Assembly: GCA_963775085.1 (NCBI GenBank)
Contig: CAVZHO010000011.1
Coordinates: forward strand, 308,966-372,965
Reading direction: 5' to 3'
Origin: JAAFIP01 sp963775085
GTDB taxonomy: Bacteria > Pseudomonadota > Gammaproteobacteria > Burkholderiales > Burkholderiaceae_C
Length of the DNA stretch: 64,000 bases
Shown in pieces: positions 24,575 through 33,067 of the stretch (its first letter is position 1; each line of letters starts with the position of its first letter). Under the pieces are notes generated by a model. It worked only from the letters and a program-made list of their open reading frames with translations. It had not been told where the DNA came from and made no database searches. Made by a program: the position numbers and the translations under genes.

Positions 24575-27543
24575 TACGCAATCTCCCGCTTCTCGCCTGC
24601 GCCGTACAGGTTGCTGGTGCAACGGCCGCAGATGCTGGGGTGGGCTGCATCGATGCCCACATCGGCGCGGTAGTGCCAGCAGCGCTCACATTTCACATGT
24701 TTTGAGGCGGTAGTCATTGTCGCCAGGTCATTTCCAGCTACTAATGTAATAGCAGATGTGATAAAGACGAATTTTAAATCGTCGCCCAAGGTGGACAGCA
24801 GAGCGTGGTCTGCGGCAGGTACGGTCAGCTGCACCTCGGCTTGCAACGAGCTGCCAACCTTGCCATCGGCGCGTAGCACTTCAATGTCTTTGTTCACTGC
24901 ATCGCGGATCTCGCGGATGCGGCTCCACTTGGTGATGAGGGCTTCGTCCACCGTGCCCAATGGAGAATAGGTTTCCATGAAGATGGAGTCTGTTTTGCCG
25001 ACGATCTTCCACGCTTCTTCAGCGGTGAAGCTGAGGAACGGTGCCATCCAGCGCAGCATGGCGTGGGTGATGTGGTGCAGGGCGGTTTGCGCGCTGCGGC
25101 GTGCCCTGGAATCCGCAGCCGTGGTGTAGAGGCGGTCTTTCAGGATGTCCAGGTAAAAGCCACCCAGGTCTTCGCTGCAATAGAGTTGCAGCTTGGCCAC
25201 CGCGGGGTGGAATTCATACACCTGGTAGTGCGCCAAAATGTCGGCCTGCAGCTGCGCTGCGCGGGCCAAAGCGTAGCGGTCGATCTCCAGCAACTCGCCC
25301 AGAGGAACGGCATCCTTGGCAGCATCAAAGTCGCTGATATTGGCCAGCAAAAACTTGAGCGTGTTGCGAATGCGGCGGTAGGTGTCTACCACCCGCGCCA
25401 GGATTTTGTCGTCAATGCCCAAATCGCCCGAATAGTCGGTGCTGGCCGCCCACAGGCGGATGATCTCGGCACCCAGCTTCCCCGACACCTCTTGCGGGGC
25501 CACCACGTTGCCCACGCTCTTGCTCATCTTGCGGCCTTGGCCATCGACGGTGAAGCCGTGGGTCAGCAGACCGCGATACGGTGCGCGGTCGTACATGGCA
25601 CAGGCCGTCAGCAGCGACGAATGGAACCAGCCACGGTGCTGGTCGTGGCCTTCCAGGTACAAATCAGCCTCGGGGCCGGGCTTGCCAGTGCGCGGGTCTA
25701 TCTCGGTGTGGGCATTGGGTGTGGAGCCGTCGGCCGCCTTGTGGCTGCCTTTGAGCACGGTGGTGTGCGTGGTGCCGGAGTCAAACCACACCTCCAGAAT
25801 GTCGGTGCTCTTGGTGTACTGCTCGGCGTTGGCCGCGCCTACTTGGGTGAAGATATCCGCTGTGCCGGCCTTGCTCCAGGCCTCGATGCCGCCGGCTTGC
25901 ACCATGCTGGCAGCCAGGTCCAAAATTTCCATCGTCTTGGGGTGCAGCTCGCCGCTGTCCACATGCAAAAACAGGGGTAGGGGCACGCCCCAGCTACGCT
26001 GGCGGCTGATGCACCAGTCAGGTCGGCCTGCGATCATGTCGCGCAGGCGGCCACGGCCGTTTTCGGGGAAGAAGTTGGTTTGCTCAATCGCATCCAGCGC
26101 CAGTTGGCGTAAGGTTTTGGGCGCTTTGTCTTGGGTGAACACCCCCACACCCTCGTCCATGCGGATAAACCACTGCGCCGCAGCGCGGTAGATCACCGGC
26201 GTTTTGTGCCGCCAGCAGTGCGGGTAGCTGTGTACGATATTCGTCGTGGCAAACAAGCGGTCCGACTGGCCCAGCACCTCGATCACGCGCTCGCAGGCTT
26301 TCCAGATGTTCAGGCCACCAAACAGCGGCAGTTCCTCTGCGTAACGGCCATTGCCCTGCACGGGGTTCAAGATGTCGTCGTACTGCATGCCATGTTTAAC
26401 GCAGCTATTAAAGTCCTCTACGCCGTAGGCGGGCGACGAGTGCACCAGGCCGGTGCCGTCGTCTGCCGTGGCGTAGTCGGCCAGGTAGATGGGCGCGAGG
26501 CGGCGGTAACCTTCGTGAACGTCGTACAGCGGGTGCTTGAAGTTGATCAGGTTCAAGCTTTTGCCCAGCGTGGTGGCGACGATCGAGCCCGCAATTTTGT
26601 AGCGCTCCAGGCATTTATCCACCAGTGTTGCAGCCAGCACCAGCAGGCCACGCACCGTGTCCACCAGCGCATACGTGAGCTCGGGGTTCAAGTTGAGCGC
26701 TTGGTTGGCGGGAATGGTCCAGGCCGTGGTGGTCCAGATGACGGCGAGCGCTTTTTGGTTGAGGCTGGGCAAGCCAAAGGCTGCGGCCAGCTTCTCAGGC
26801 TCGGCGCATTCAAAGCCCACGTCCAGCGTCTGCGATTTTTTGTCGGCGTATTCGATCTCAAATTCGGCCAGCGATGAGCCGCAGTCAAAACACCAGTAGA
26901 CAGGTTTCAAACCGCGATACACAAAGCCGCGCTCCATCACGCGCTTGAAGGCGCGGATCTCGTTGGCTTCGGTCACGAAGTCCATGGTGCGGTAGGGCTT
27001 GTCCCATTGGCCCAGCACGCCCAGGCGTTGGAAGTCTGCCATTTGCCCGGCGATTTGCTCGGTGGCAAAAGCGCGGCACTCCGCTTGGACGGCGGCGCGG
27101 GAATTCAGGGGCTGTAAAGAAGTAGAGCCGTCCCCTAGCCCCTGAGCGGCCCCCTCGGGGGGCAGGGTGCCAACGGCAGCCGTGGGGGTCAGTTTCTTGC
27201 CGTGCAGTTTTTCGATGGCATTTTCGATCGGCAAACCGTGGCAGTCCCAGCCAGGGATGTACTGCGCGTCAAAGCCGTCCAACTGGCGCGCCTTGACGAT
27301 CATGTCTTTCAGGATTTTGTTGACCGCATGGCCGATGTGAATGCTGCCATTGGCGTACGGCGGGCCGTCGTGCAGGATGAACTTGGGCGCACCATGGCGC
27401 ACATCGCGCAGTTTTTTGTAAATACCTTGGTCGTCCCATTCCTTCACCCAGCCCGGCTCGCGCTTGGGCAAGTCGCCGCGCATGGGGAATGGGGTGTCGG
27501 GCAGGTTGAGGGTTTTGCGGTAATCGGTAGCGGATTCGGACAT
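24574..27543 (-). CDS. ileS: Isoleucyl-tRNA synthetase with an in-frame ~30-residue repeat-derived insertion
   Basis: This class I synthetase charges tRNA-Ile. HIGH is at residues 69-72, KMSKS is present (GRKMSKSVGN), and the C-terminal zinc finger has CERC...CGRC. At 989 residues it is longer than the usual ~940-960. The extra length is largely a foreign, Pro/Gly/Ala-rich segment at about residues 119-149, between LHGKKL and AVQAECRAFATEQ, where other IleRS have only a few residues. The inserted DNA contains a GC-rich palindrome typical of intergenic repeats. Near the C-terminus a family A repeat arm encodes SAITLVAGN. The gene otherwise looks functional and overlaps lspA. Confidence 0.96.
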   Translation of the reverse strand: MSESATDYRKTLNLPDTPFPMRGDLPKREPGWVKEWDDQGIYKKLRDVRHGAPKFILHDGPPYANGSIHIGHAVNKILKDMIVKARQLDGFDAQYIPGWDCHGLPIENAIEKLHGKKLTPTAAVGTLPPEGAAQGLGDGSTSLQPLNSRAAVQAECRAFATEQIAGQMADFQRLGVLGQWDKPYRTMDFVTEANEIRAFKRVMERGFVYRGLKPVYWCFDCGSSLAEFEIEYADKKSQTLDVGFECAEPEKLAAAFGLPSLNQKALAVIWTTTAWTIPANQALNLNPELTYALVDTVRGLLVLAATLVDKCLERYKIAGSIVATTLGKSLNLINFKHPLYDVHEGYRRLAPIYLADYATADDGTGLVHSSPAYGVEDFNSCVKHGMQYDDILNPVQGNGRYAEELPLFGGLNIWKACERVIEVLGQSDRLFATTNIVHSYPHCWRHKTPVIYRAAAQWFIRMDEGVGVFTQDKAPKTLRQLALDAIEQTNFFPENGRGRLRDMIAGRPDWCISRQRSWGVPLPLFLHVDSGELHPKTMEILDLAASMVQAGGIEAWSKAGTADIFTQVGAANAEQYTKSTDILEVWFDSGTTHTTVLKGSHKAADGSTPNAHTEIDPRTGKPGPEADLYLEGHDQHRGWFHSSLLTACAMYDRAPYRGLLTHGFTVDGQGRKMSKSVGNVVAPQEVSGKLGAEIIRLWAASTDYSGDLGIDDKILARVVDTYRRIRNTLKFLLANISDFDAAKDAVPLGELLEIDRYALARAAQLQADILAHYQVYEFHPAVAKLQLYCSEDLGGFYLDILKDRLYTTAADSRARRSAQTALHHITHAMLRWMAPFLSFTAEEAWKIVGKTDSIFMETYSPLGTVDEALITKWSRIREIRDAVNKDIEVLRADGKVGSSLQAEVQLTVPAADHALLSTLGDDLKFVFITSAITLVAGNDLATMTTASKHVKCERCWHYRADVGIDAAHPSICGRCTSNLYGAGEKREIA
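24734..24755 (-). repeat. Family A hairpin arm inside ileS
   Basis: On the plus strand it reads CAGCTACTAATGTAATAGCA, matching the AGCTAC...TAGC arm. It encodes part of the C-terminal region of IleRS (around SAITLVAG). Confidence 0.5.
27097..27189 (-). repeat. REP-like GC-rich palindromic element inserted in frame in ileS
   Basis: It contains the palindrome GCCCCCCGAGGGGGC (27150-27164) flanked by GCTCAGGGGCTAGGGGACGG. From memory, similar sequence is common between genes in Comamonadaceae. Here it keeps the ileS frame open and adds about 30 codons. Confidence 0.7.
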
Positions 27544-27563
27544 GGGTTTTGAGGGGTTCTATG

Positions 27564-27665
27564 AGGTAACGCAAAAAACGCAAAAAACAGGGAAAGAAAA
27601 TCGCAAAAAATGGTATTTCCAAATATGCGTTTTTTTGCACAATTTTCGCGCTTTTTGCGTTACCT
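27564..27665. repeat. A/T-rich imperfect palindrome (family B), copy 1
   Basis: This ~102-bp element has ends AGGTAACGC and GCGTTACCT that are exact inverted copies. Inner arms carry AACGCAAAAAACGCAAAAAA and its imperfect complement. It fills the gap between the co-oriented ribF (upstream) and ileS. A transcript could fold into a long hairpin. Confidence 0.85.
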
Positions 27666-27717
27666 GGTTGGGTGCTTTGTCACCAGGCAAGGGCGCAGGG
27701 GCGGGGCACTTGCCCCT

Positions 27718-28803
27718 TCAAATTCGCGGATCGTGAAGGTCGGCTACCGGAGGTACGACAGGCAACGCAAAATACGCACGCGCTTCGACACAGTCACGCG
27801 CGATGCCCTGCGTCAAGGCGTCCAGGCTGTCGTATTTCAACTCGTCGTGCAGTTTATGTAGAAGTTCCACACGGATGATTTTACCGTAGCCTTCGTCCAG
27901 TCCTAACTCTGCTGGCCAATCCAGACAATGGGTTTCCAGCAGCACACGGCCGCCATTCACGTCGGCAGGGTCTAGCGAGGGACGAATGCCCAAATTAGCG
28001 ACACCATGCAGGGGCTCTGGCGTGAGGCCTGCTACCCGCACCACAAAAATACCACTGGCGGCGCTTTGCCAAGCATGGGTGCGGGACGAAAAACGCAAAT
28101 TCAATGTGCGAAAACCCTGCGGATAGGTGCTGGAAATGCCTAGTGATCGCCCTAATTTGCCGCCATGCACCACATGGCCGCTGATGCTGTAGGGGCGGCC
28201 CAGCAGCTTGGCCGCGTCTTCCATACGGCCCTGGGCCAGGGCCTCGCGCACGGCCGAGCTGGAGACGCGCAGGCCATGGACCTCGTAGCTTTGCATGCGG
28301 GCCACGTCAAAGCCTTGGGCATCGCCCGCCGCGTCCAGCAAAGCGTAGTCGCCTGCGCGCTGCGCGCCAAAGCGAAAGTCGTCACCTACCAGCACATACT
28401 TCGCGCCTAGAGCGCGCACCAACACCTCGCTGATAAAGGCCTGTGGCGACAGTGCTGCCAGGGCGGCGTTAAAGGGCAGCACCACGACCTGGTCGATGCC
28501 GCAGCGTGCCAGCTCGGTGAGCTTGTCGCGCAAGGTAGCAATGCGGGCAGGGGCTAGAGCGGGCCTGCCAGCACGGGCAGCAAAAAAGTCGCGCGGATGC
28601 GGCTCAAACGTCATCACGCAGCTAGGCACCTGGCGGTGCGCAGCCTCGTTTTTGAGCAGGGCAATCATGGCCTGATGGCCACGGTGCACGCCGTCAAAAT
28701 TGCCAATGGTCACGGCACAACCGGTGGCAGGTGCCGTCTCGGGCGTGGCCGATGGGCTTGTGAGTGAACCAATGGCATGGCCGAAGCCTCTAAAGATCTT
28801 CAT
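27718..28803 (-). CDS. ribF: Bifunctional riboflavin kinase / FAD synthetase
   Basis: RibF phosphorylates riboflavin to FMN and adenylates it to FAD. The N-terminal nucleotidyltransferase domain (~28-200) carries GNFDGVHRGHQ and the VVLPFN and VGDDFRFG motifs. The C-terminal flavokinase domain (~205-345) carries RPYSISGHVVHGGKLGRSLG and the GVANLGIRPS segment. Its 361 residues are slightly longer than usual because of an N-terminal extension. It lies upstream of ileS and lspA on the same strand (ribF-ileS-lspA is a frequent order), separated by a palindromic repeat. Confidence 0.96.
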   Translation of the reverse strand: MKIFRGFGHAIGSLTSPSATPETAPATGCAVTIGNFDGVHRGHQAMIALLKNEAAHRQVPSCVMTFEPHPRDFFAARAGRPALAPARIATLRDKLTELARCGIDQVVVLPFNAALAALSPQAFISEVLVRALGAKYVLVGDDFRFGAQRAGDYALLDAAGDAQGFDVARMQSYEVHGLRVSSSAVREALAQGRMEDAAKLLGRPYSISGHVVHGGKLGRSLGISSTYPQGFRTLNLRFSSRTHAWQSAASGIFVVRVAGLTPEPLHGVANLGIRPSLDPADVNGGRVLLETHCLDWPAELGLDEGYGKIIRVELLHKLHDELKYDSLDALTQGIARDCVEARAYFALPVVPPVADLHDPRI

Positions 28804-28820
28804 CAGGGTAGATTCTAGGT

Positions 28821-28856
28821 ATCAATTTAATAGCTGCTTACGCACATCTCTATTGG
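28821..28856 (-). repeat. Family A repeat, partial copy upstream of ribF
   Basis: On the minus strand it reads CCAATAGAGATGTGCGTAAG then CAGCTATTAAATTGATAC, keeping the AGCTATTAAAT arm and part of the 5' block. It lies in the 5' leader of ribF. Confidence 0.5.
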
Positions 28857-28987
28857 ATTTTTCAGGGTTTTTAGTCATAAAAAACACTCAAAACTAGAGT
28901 ATATTGTGCGTTAAGACAGATGGGTTCAGTTTTCCGGTGTGTGAGCAGTGTTTGTGACAGTGTTTGTGAATTACTCGGAGGTGCGTT

Positions 28988-29545
28988 TTGAAGGTCTTGA
29001 AACTCTCAGCCCAAGGGCTGCCACAGTCGTGGATTAGCCTGGAACAGGCGGTCACCCACTATGCATCGGGCGAGGTACGCTGGGAGTCCGGCGGCGAAGT
29101 GGCGGTGTTCCACGGGGGGCACAACGCCGTCACGGGCTTGCAATCCATCATCACCGTCAACAGCATCATCGGCACCAAGGGCGTGCCCAGTATTAACCCC
29201 TTTGACCTGCGCCCGGGCCTGACCAATGGCAAACTGTTCTCACGCGACCGCAATGTGTGCGCCTACTGCGGCCAGCACTTCCATGAAGAAGACCTGACCC
29301 GTGAGCACATCATGCCCTATGCTCAAAACGGCCAGGACGTGTGGATGAATGTAGTGACCGCTTGCCGTGCCTGTAACCACCGCAAAAGTAGCCGCACACC
29401 CGAGCAGGCGCATATGCCCCTGCTCTACGCACCCTATGTGCCCAGCCTGTGGGAAGACTTCATTTTGCGTAACCGGCGCATCCTCGCCGACCAAATGGAG
29501 TTTTTAATGGCGCATTTGCCAAAATCCTCGCGCTTGTACGCATAG
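28988..29545 (+). CDS. HNH endonuclease family protein
   Basis: This 185-residue protein carries an HNH nuclease motif with a zinc knuckle: Cys91-x2-Cys94, His107 (EHIMP), Cys126-x2-Cys129 followed by Asn130-His131. The N-terminal half (~1-85) is a family-specific domain without clear relatives I can name. The start is a TTG at 28988, supported by a GGAGG about 8 bp upstream; no in-frame ATG gives the conserved N-terminus. It may be a housekeeping or restriction-type nuclease; the substrate is unknown. It precedes the peptide export operon by 31 bp in the same direction, but I see no functional link. Confidence 0.85.
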   Translation: MKVLKLSAQGLPQSWISLEQAVTHYASGEVRWESGGEVAVFHGGHNAVTGLQSIITVNSIIGTKGVPSINPFDLRPGLTNGKLFSRDRNVCAYCGQHFHEEDLTREHIMPYAQNGQDVWMNVVTACRACNHRKSSRTPEQAHMPLLYAPYVPSLWEDFILRNRRILADQMEFLMAHLPKSSRLYA

Positions 29546-29576
29546 GGCATGTAGTAATTTTGGTTAAGATAGCCGG

Positions 29577-30902
29577 GTGAATTCCACCCCTGTTACTGTT
29601 ACCAACGCGCCACCTAGCAGAGACATGCCTGTGAGTGCAGGCCGCCACATTTTTCGTGAGGAAGCCTTGCTGGCCCTGCAACCGCGCCTGCAAGGCGAGG
29701 TGATAGTGGTGCCGCGTATGGGTATGTGGTGGTGGTGCCTGCTGGCGCTGGTGATATTGGCGACATTGGCCTGGTTTGTTACCCACAGCAGCTACACCCG
29801 GCGCAGCACGGTGGCAGGGCAATTGGTGCCGCAGGCGGGCATTTTGCGGGTGCAAACACCACAAGCTGGGGTGATCATTGAACGCAAGGTGGTCGAGGGC
29901 CAAGTGGTGCGCAAAGGCGATGTGCTGTTTGTGCTCAGCAGCGACCGCGTGGGCAGCGGTGCGCGCGAGATACAGCAGGAAGTCAGCCGCGAAATAGCCC
30001 AACGTCGCCTGTCGATGCAAAGCGAGATTGCCCGCAACCAAAAAGCCCAAAGTGATGATCTGATACACGTCGAACGCCGAATCAGCGGCTTACAAAAAGA
30101 CGCGCAAACCATCGAGCGGCAGATCGAGCAGCAACGCAGGCGTGTCGAAGTAGCACAGGACATTAAAAACCGCTACCAAGGTTTGGCGGACCAAGACTAC
30201 ATTGCCAAAGAGCAGCTGATCCAGAAAGAGCTGGAGCTGTCTGAGCAGCAGTCCCGCCTGCAAGCGCTGGAGCGCGACGTGCAGGCCACCCAACGCGAGC
30301 TTGCCACAGCAGCGCGCGACATCGACAGCACCAAAAGCCGCTACGCCAACCTCAATTCGGGCTTGCAGCGCACCATATCGTCATCCCAGCAAGAGCTGAC
30401 CGAAGTGGATTCGCGCCGCCGCGTGGTCGTGACGGCTCCGGAGGACGGGCGGGCTACGCTGCTGGCCGGTGACGTGGGCCAGGTGGCCGATGTATCGCGC
30501 CCCTTGGTCAGCTTGGTGCCCATCCAAAACCCTTTGCAAGCGAGGTTGTTTGCGCCTAGCCGCACTATCGGTTTTGTACGCCCCGGCGACAAAGTGCTGT
30601 TGCGCTACCAGGCCTACCCGTACCAAAAATTTGGGCTGCACGATGGCACGGTGCTGTCCATCTCCACCACCGCGGTGCCTAGCACCGAGCTGGGCGGCTT
30701 CGCCATCCCCGAGCTTGCACCGGGCGAGCCGGTGTACGCCATCACGGTTGCATTAAAGTCGCAAAGCGTCATGGCCTACGGCCAGCCGCAGGCACTGCAA
30801 GCCGGGCAGCGACTGGATGCCGACATCCTGCAAGAAACCCGCAAGCTGTATGAATGGATGCTGGAACCCCTGTACAGCATCACCGGAAAGATGGAGCGCT
30901 GA
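29577..30902 (+). CDS. HlyD-family periplasmic adaptor of a type I peptide exporter
   Basis: This 441-residue membrane-fusion protein has a single transmembrane segment at ~50-69, a lipoyl-like half-motif (GVIIERKVVEGQVVRKGDVLF), a long alpha-helical hairpin with coiled-coil features (~125-275) and the second lipoyl half (VVVTAPEDGRATLLAGDVGQ). It bridges the inner-membrane ABC exporter and the outer-membrane channel. The start is GTG at 29577, and ATG at 29625 is an alternative. Its stop overlaps the ATG of the C39-ABC gene (TGATG). The architecture matches adaptors of Gram-negative bacteriocin exporters (CvaA-like). Confidence 0.92.
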   Translation: MNSTPVTVTNAPPSRDMPVSAGRHIFREEALLALQPRLQGEVIVVPRMGMWWWCLLALVILATLAWFVTHSSYTRRSTVAGQLVPQAGILRVQTPQAGVIIERKVVEGQVVRKGDVLFVLSSDRVGSGAREIQQEVSREIAQRRLSMQSEIARNQKAQSDDLIHVERRISGLQKDAQTIERQIEQQRRRVEVAQDIKNRYQGLADQDYIAKEQLIQKELELSEQQSRLQALERDVQATQRELATAARDIDSTKSRYANLNSGLQRTISSSQQELTEVDSRRRVVVTAPEDGRATLLAGDVGQVADVSRPLVSLVPIQNPLQARLFAPSRTIGFVRPGDKVLLRYQAYPYQKFGLHDGTVLSISTTAVPSTELGGFAIPELAPGEPVYAITVALKSQSVMAYGQPQALQAGQRLDADILQETRKLYEWMLEPLYSITGKMER

Positions 30903-33067
30903 TGGCCTGGACGGACGCGATTAGCATGCAATGGGGAGCCAAGCTGCCCGTGGTGCTGCAAACCGAAGGGGCGGAGTGCGGCCTGGCCTGTTTGGCCATG
31001 GTGTTGGGCTGGCACGGTACGGTGACCGATCTGGCCGTGCTGCGTCGCCGCCACACCATCTCACTCAAAGGCATGACGCTGGCAGGCCTGGCGCAAATTG
31101 CGCAAAAAGAGCGCCTGGGCGTGCGCGCGGTGCGGCTGGAACTGGAGCAACTGGGGCAACTCAAACTGCCCGCCATCTTGCACTGGGAGCTGAACCATTT
31201 TGTGGTGCTCAAGTCCGTCGGTGCCCAGCACATTGTCGTGCATGACCCCGGCTTTGGCGAGCGGCGCCTACGTATGCCAGAGGTGAGCGAGAAGTTTACC
31301 GGCGTGGCCATGGAGCTGTGGCCCGAGCCCGGCTTTGAGCCGCGCAAAGAGACCACCCGCATATCGCTGATGCAGTTGATTGGCCGCGTCAAAGGCTTTT
31401 TGCCCTCGCTCACGCAGGTGCTGATTTTGACTCTGGTGCTCGAGGTACTGTCTTTAGCCAGCCCCTTGTTTATGCAGTGGATTGTGGACCAGGTGGTGGT
31501 CTCGCGCGATGCCGATTTGCTCACCACACTGGCCATAGGTTTTGGCATGCTGCTATTGCTGCAGCAGGTGTTTGGCGTGGCGCGGGCGTGGTCCATGATG
31601 TCGATGAACACGGCCATCAACGTGCAATGGCAGTCCAGCATATTTACCCACCTGCTGCGCCTGCCGGTGGAGTACTTTCAAAAACGCCACTTGGGCGATA
31701 TTGTCTCGCGCACCAGCTCGGTGGGTGAGATCCAAAAGGTGCTGACCAGCACCTTTGTAGAGACCTTGTTTGACGGCATGATGATGGTGCTGACGTTGGT
31801 CATCATGTTTATCTACAGCCCCAATCTGGCATGGATTGCGGTGTTGGCGGTGGCCCTGTATTTGCTGATTCGCATAGTCTGGTATCGCCCACTGTATTTG
31901 GCCACGCAGGAAAGCATTGTGCGCGGAGCCATGGTCTCGTCGCACTATCTGGAGACCATTCGCGGTGTCCGCGCGATCAAACTGTTCTCGCGCCAACAGG
32001 AGCGCCAGGCGGCTTGGCAGACCCTGCTGGTCGCGCAGACCAATGCGGGTTTGGGTATTCAAAAACTCAACTTGTTCTACAGAGTGGTGCGCGCCAGTTT
32101 CAGTGGCGGATTTTACATTCTGTTGTTGTGGATGGGCACGCGGCAGATTCTGGATGGCAGCCTGAGTGTAGGTATGTTCATGGCGTTTTTGGCCTACCGC
32201 AGCCAGTTTGACTCGCGCATGTCCGATTTGATTGGCAAGTACTTTGATTTCAAAATGCTGTCGCTACACGCCGAGCGGCTGGCCGATGTGGTACTTACGG
32301 CCCCCGAGCCCGCTTACTCCATGCTGCTGGGCCAGGAGGACGGGGCAGGCAAAACGCGCCCTATCCAGCTAGAGAACCTGAGGTTTCGCTACTCAGAGCA
32401 AGACCCCTGGGTTTTGCAAGGCATCAGCCTGGACATTGAGCCCGGTCAAGCATTGGCTATTGTGGGTGGCTCAGGTTGCGGCAAATCCACCCTCGCAGCA
32501 CTGCTTTTGGGGGTGTACAAACCGCAAGAAGGCGCCATCGTTGTTGGAGGCGTAAACCTGGACAGCCTGGGCCTGGGCCTATGGCGCAGCATGGTGGGCA
32601 CAGTGATGCAAGACGACACCCTGTTCGCCGGGTCGATTGCTGACAACATCTGCTTTTTTGACCCACGACCTGACAACGACTGGATCGCCCAGTGCGCAGA
32701 GGCGGCTTGCATCCACACCGACATCGAATCCATGGCCATGGGCTACCAAACTTTGGTGGGCGATATGGGCACGGTGCTCTCGGGCGGGCAAAAGCAGCGT
32801 GTGCTGTTGGCACGAGCGCTGTATAAGCGCCCCCAAGTGCTGATTTTGGACGAAGCCACTAGCCACCTGGACGTGAAACTGGAGGCCAAGGTCAATGCCG
32901 CTATTTCCAAGCTGGACATCACCCGCATCATCATTGCGCACCGACCGGAGACCATTTATGCTGCGCAGCGGGTGGTGGAGATCAGCCAGGGCAAAGTGAG
33001 CTTTGACGGCAGCCCGGTGGCCTATTTGCAACTGATCAGCACCATGCGCCTGGACCATACTCTATGA
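30902..33067 (+). CDS. Peptidase-containing (C39) ABC exporter for double-glycine leader peptides
   Basis: This 721-residue fusion transporter cleaves a leader and exports the peptide. The N-terminal C39 protease domain (~10-125) has an intact catalytic triad: Cys26 (QTEGAECGLAC), His99 (HWELNHFVVL) and Asp115 (HDPGFG), plus the oxyanion Gln20. The ABC membrane domain spans ~155-460. The nucleotide-binding domain has Walker A GGSGCGKST (~519-527), the signature LSGGQ (~625) and Walker B VLILDEATSHLD (~647-658). It is CvaB/LagD-like. It overlaps hlyD upstream and tolC downstream by 3-4 bp. The candidate substrate is the 70-residue peptide encoded at 34552-34764. Confidence 0.95.
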   Translation: MAWTDAISMQWGAKLPVVLQTEGAECGLACLAMVLGWHGTVTDLAVLRRRHTISLKGMTLAGLAQIAQKERLGVRAVRLELEQLGQLKLPAILHWELNHFVVLKSVGAQHIVVHDPGFGERRLRMPEVSEKFTGVAMELWPEPGFEPRKETTRISLMQLIGRVKGFLPSLTQVLILTLVLEVLSLASPLFMQWIVDQVVVSRDADLLTTLAIGFGMLLLLQQVFGVARAWSMMSMNTAINVQWQSSIFTHLLRLPVEYFQKRHLGDIVSRTSSVGEIQKVLTSTFVETLFDGMMMVLTLVIMFIYSPNLAWIAVLAVALYLLIRIVWYRPLYLATQESIVRGAMVSSHYLETIRGVRAIKLFSRQQERQAAWQTLLVAQTNAGLGIQKLNLFYRVVRASFSGGFYILLLWMGTRQILDGSLSVGMFMAFLAYRSQFDSRMSDLIGKYFDFKMLSLHAERLADVVLTAPEPAYSMLLGQEDGAGKTRPIQLENLRFRYSEQDPWVLQGISLDIEPGQALAIVGGSGCGKSTLAALLLGVYKPQEGAIVVGGVNLDSLGLGLWRSMVGTVMQDDTLFAGSIADNICFFDPRPDNDWIAQCAEAACIHTDIESMAMGYQTLVGDMGTVLSGGQKQRVLLARALYKRPQVLILDEATSHLDVKLEAKVNAAISKLDITRIIIAHRPETIYAAQRVVEISQGKVSFDGSPVAYLQLISTMRLDHTL

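Noticed and set aside
27672..27712. A G/C-rich hairpin-like stretch near the ribF stop as a terminator.
   Set aside because: The best stem (GGGGCA/TGCCCC) leaves only a two-base loop and no T-tract.
28988..29545. HNH protein as part of the peptide system or a phage element.
   Set aside because: No phage genes or link to peptide processing are visible; its TTG start and composition resemble ordinary chromosome genes.
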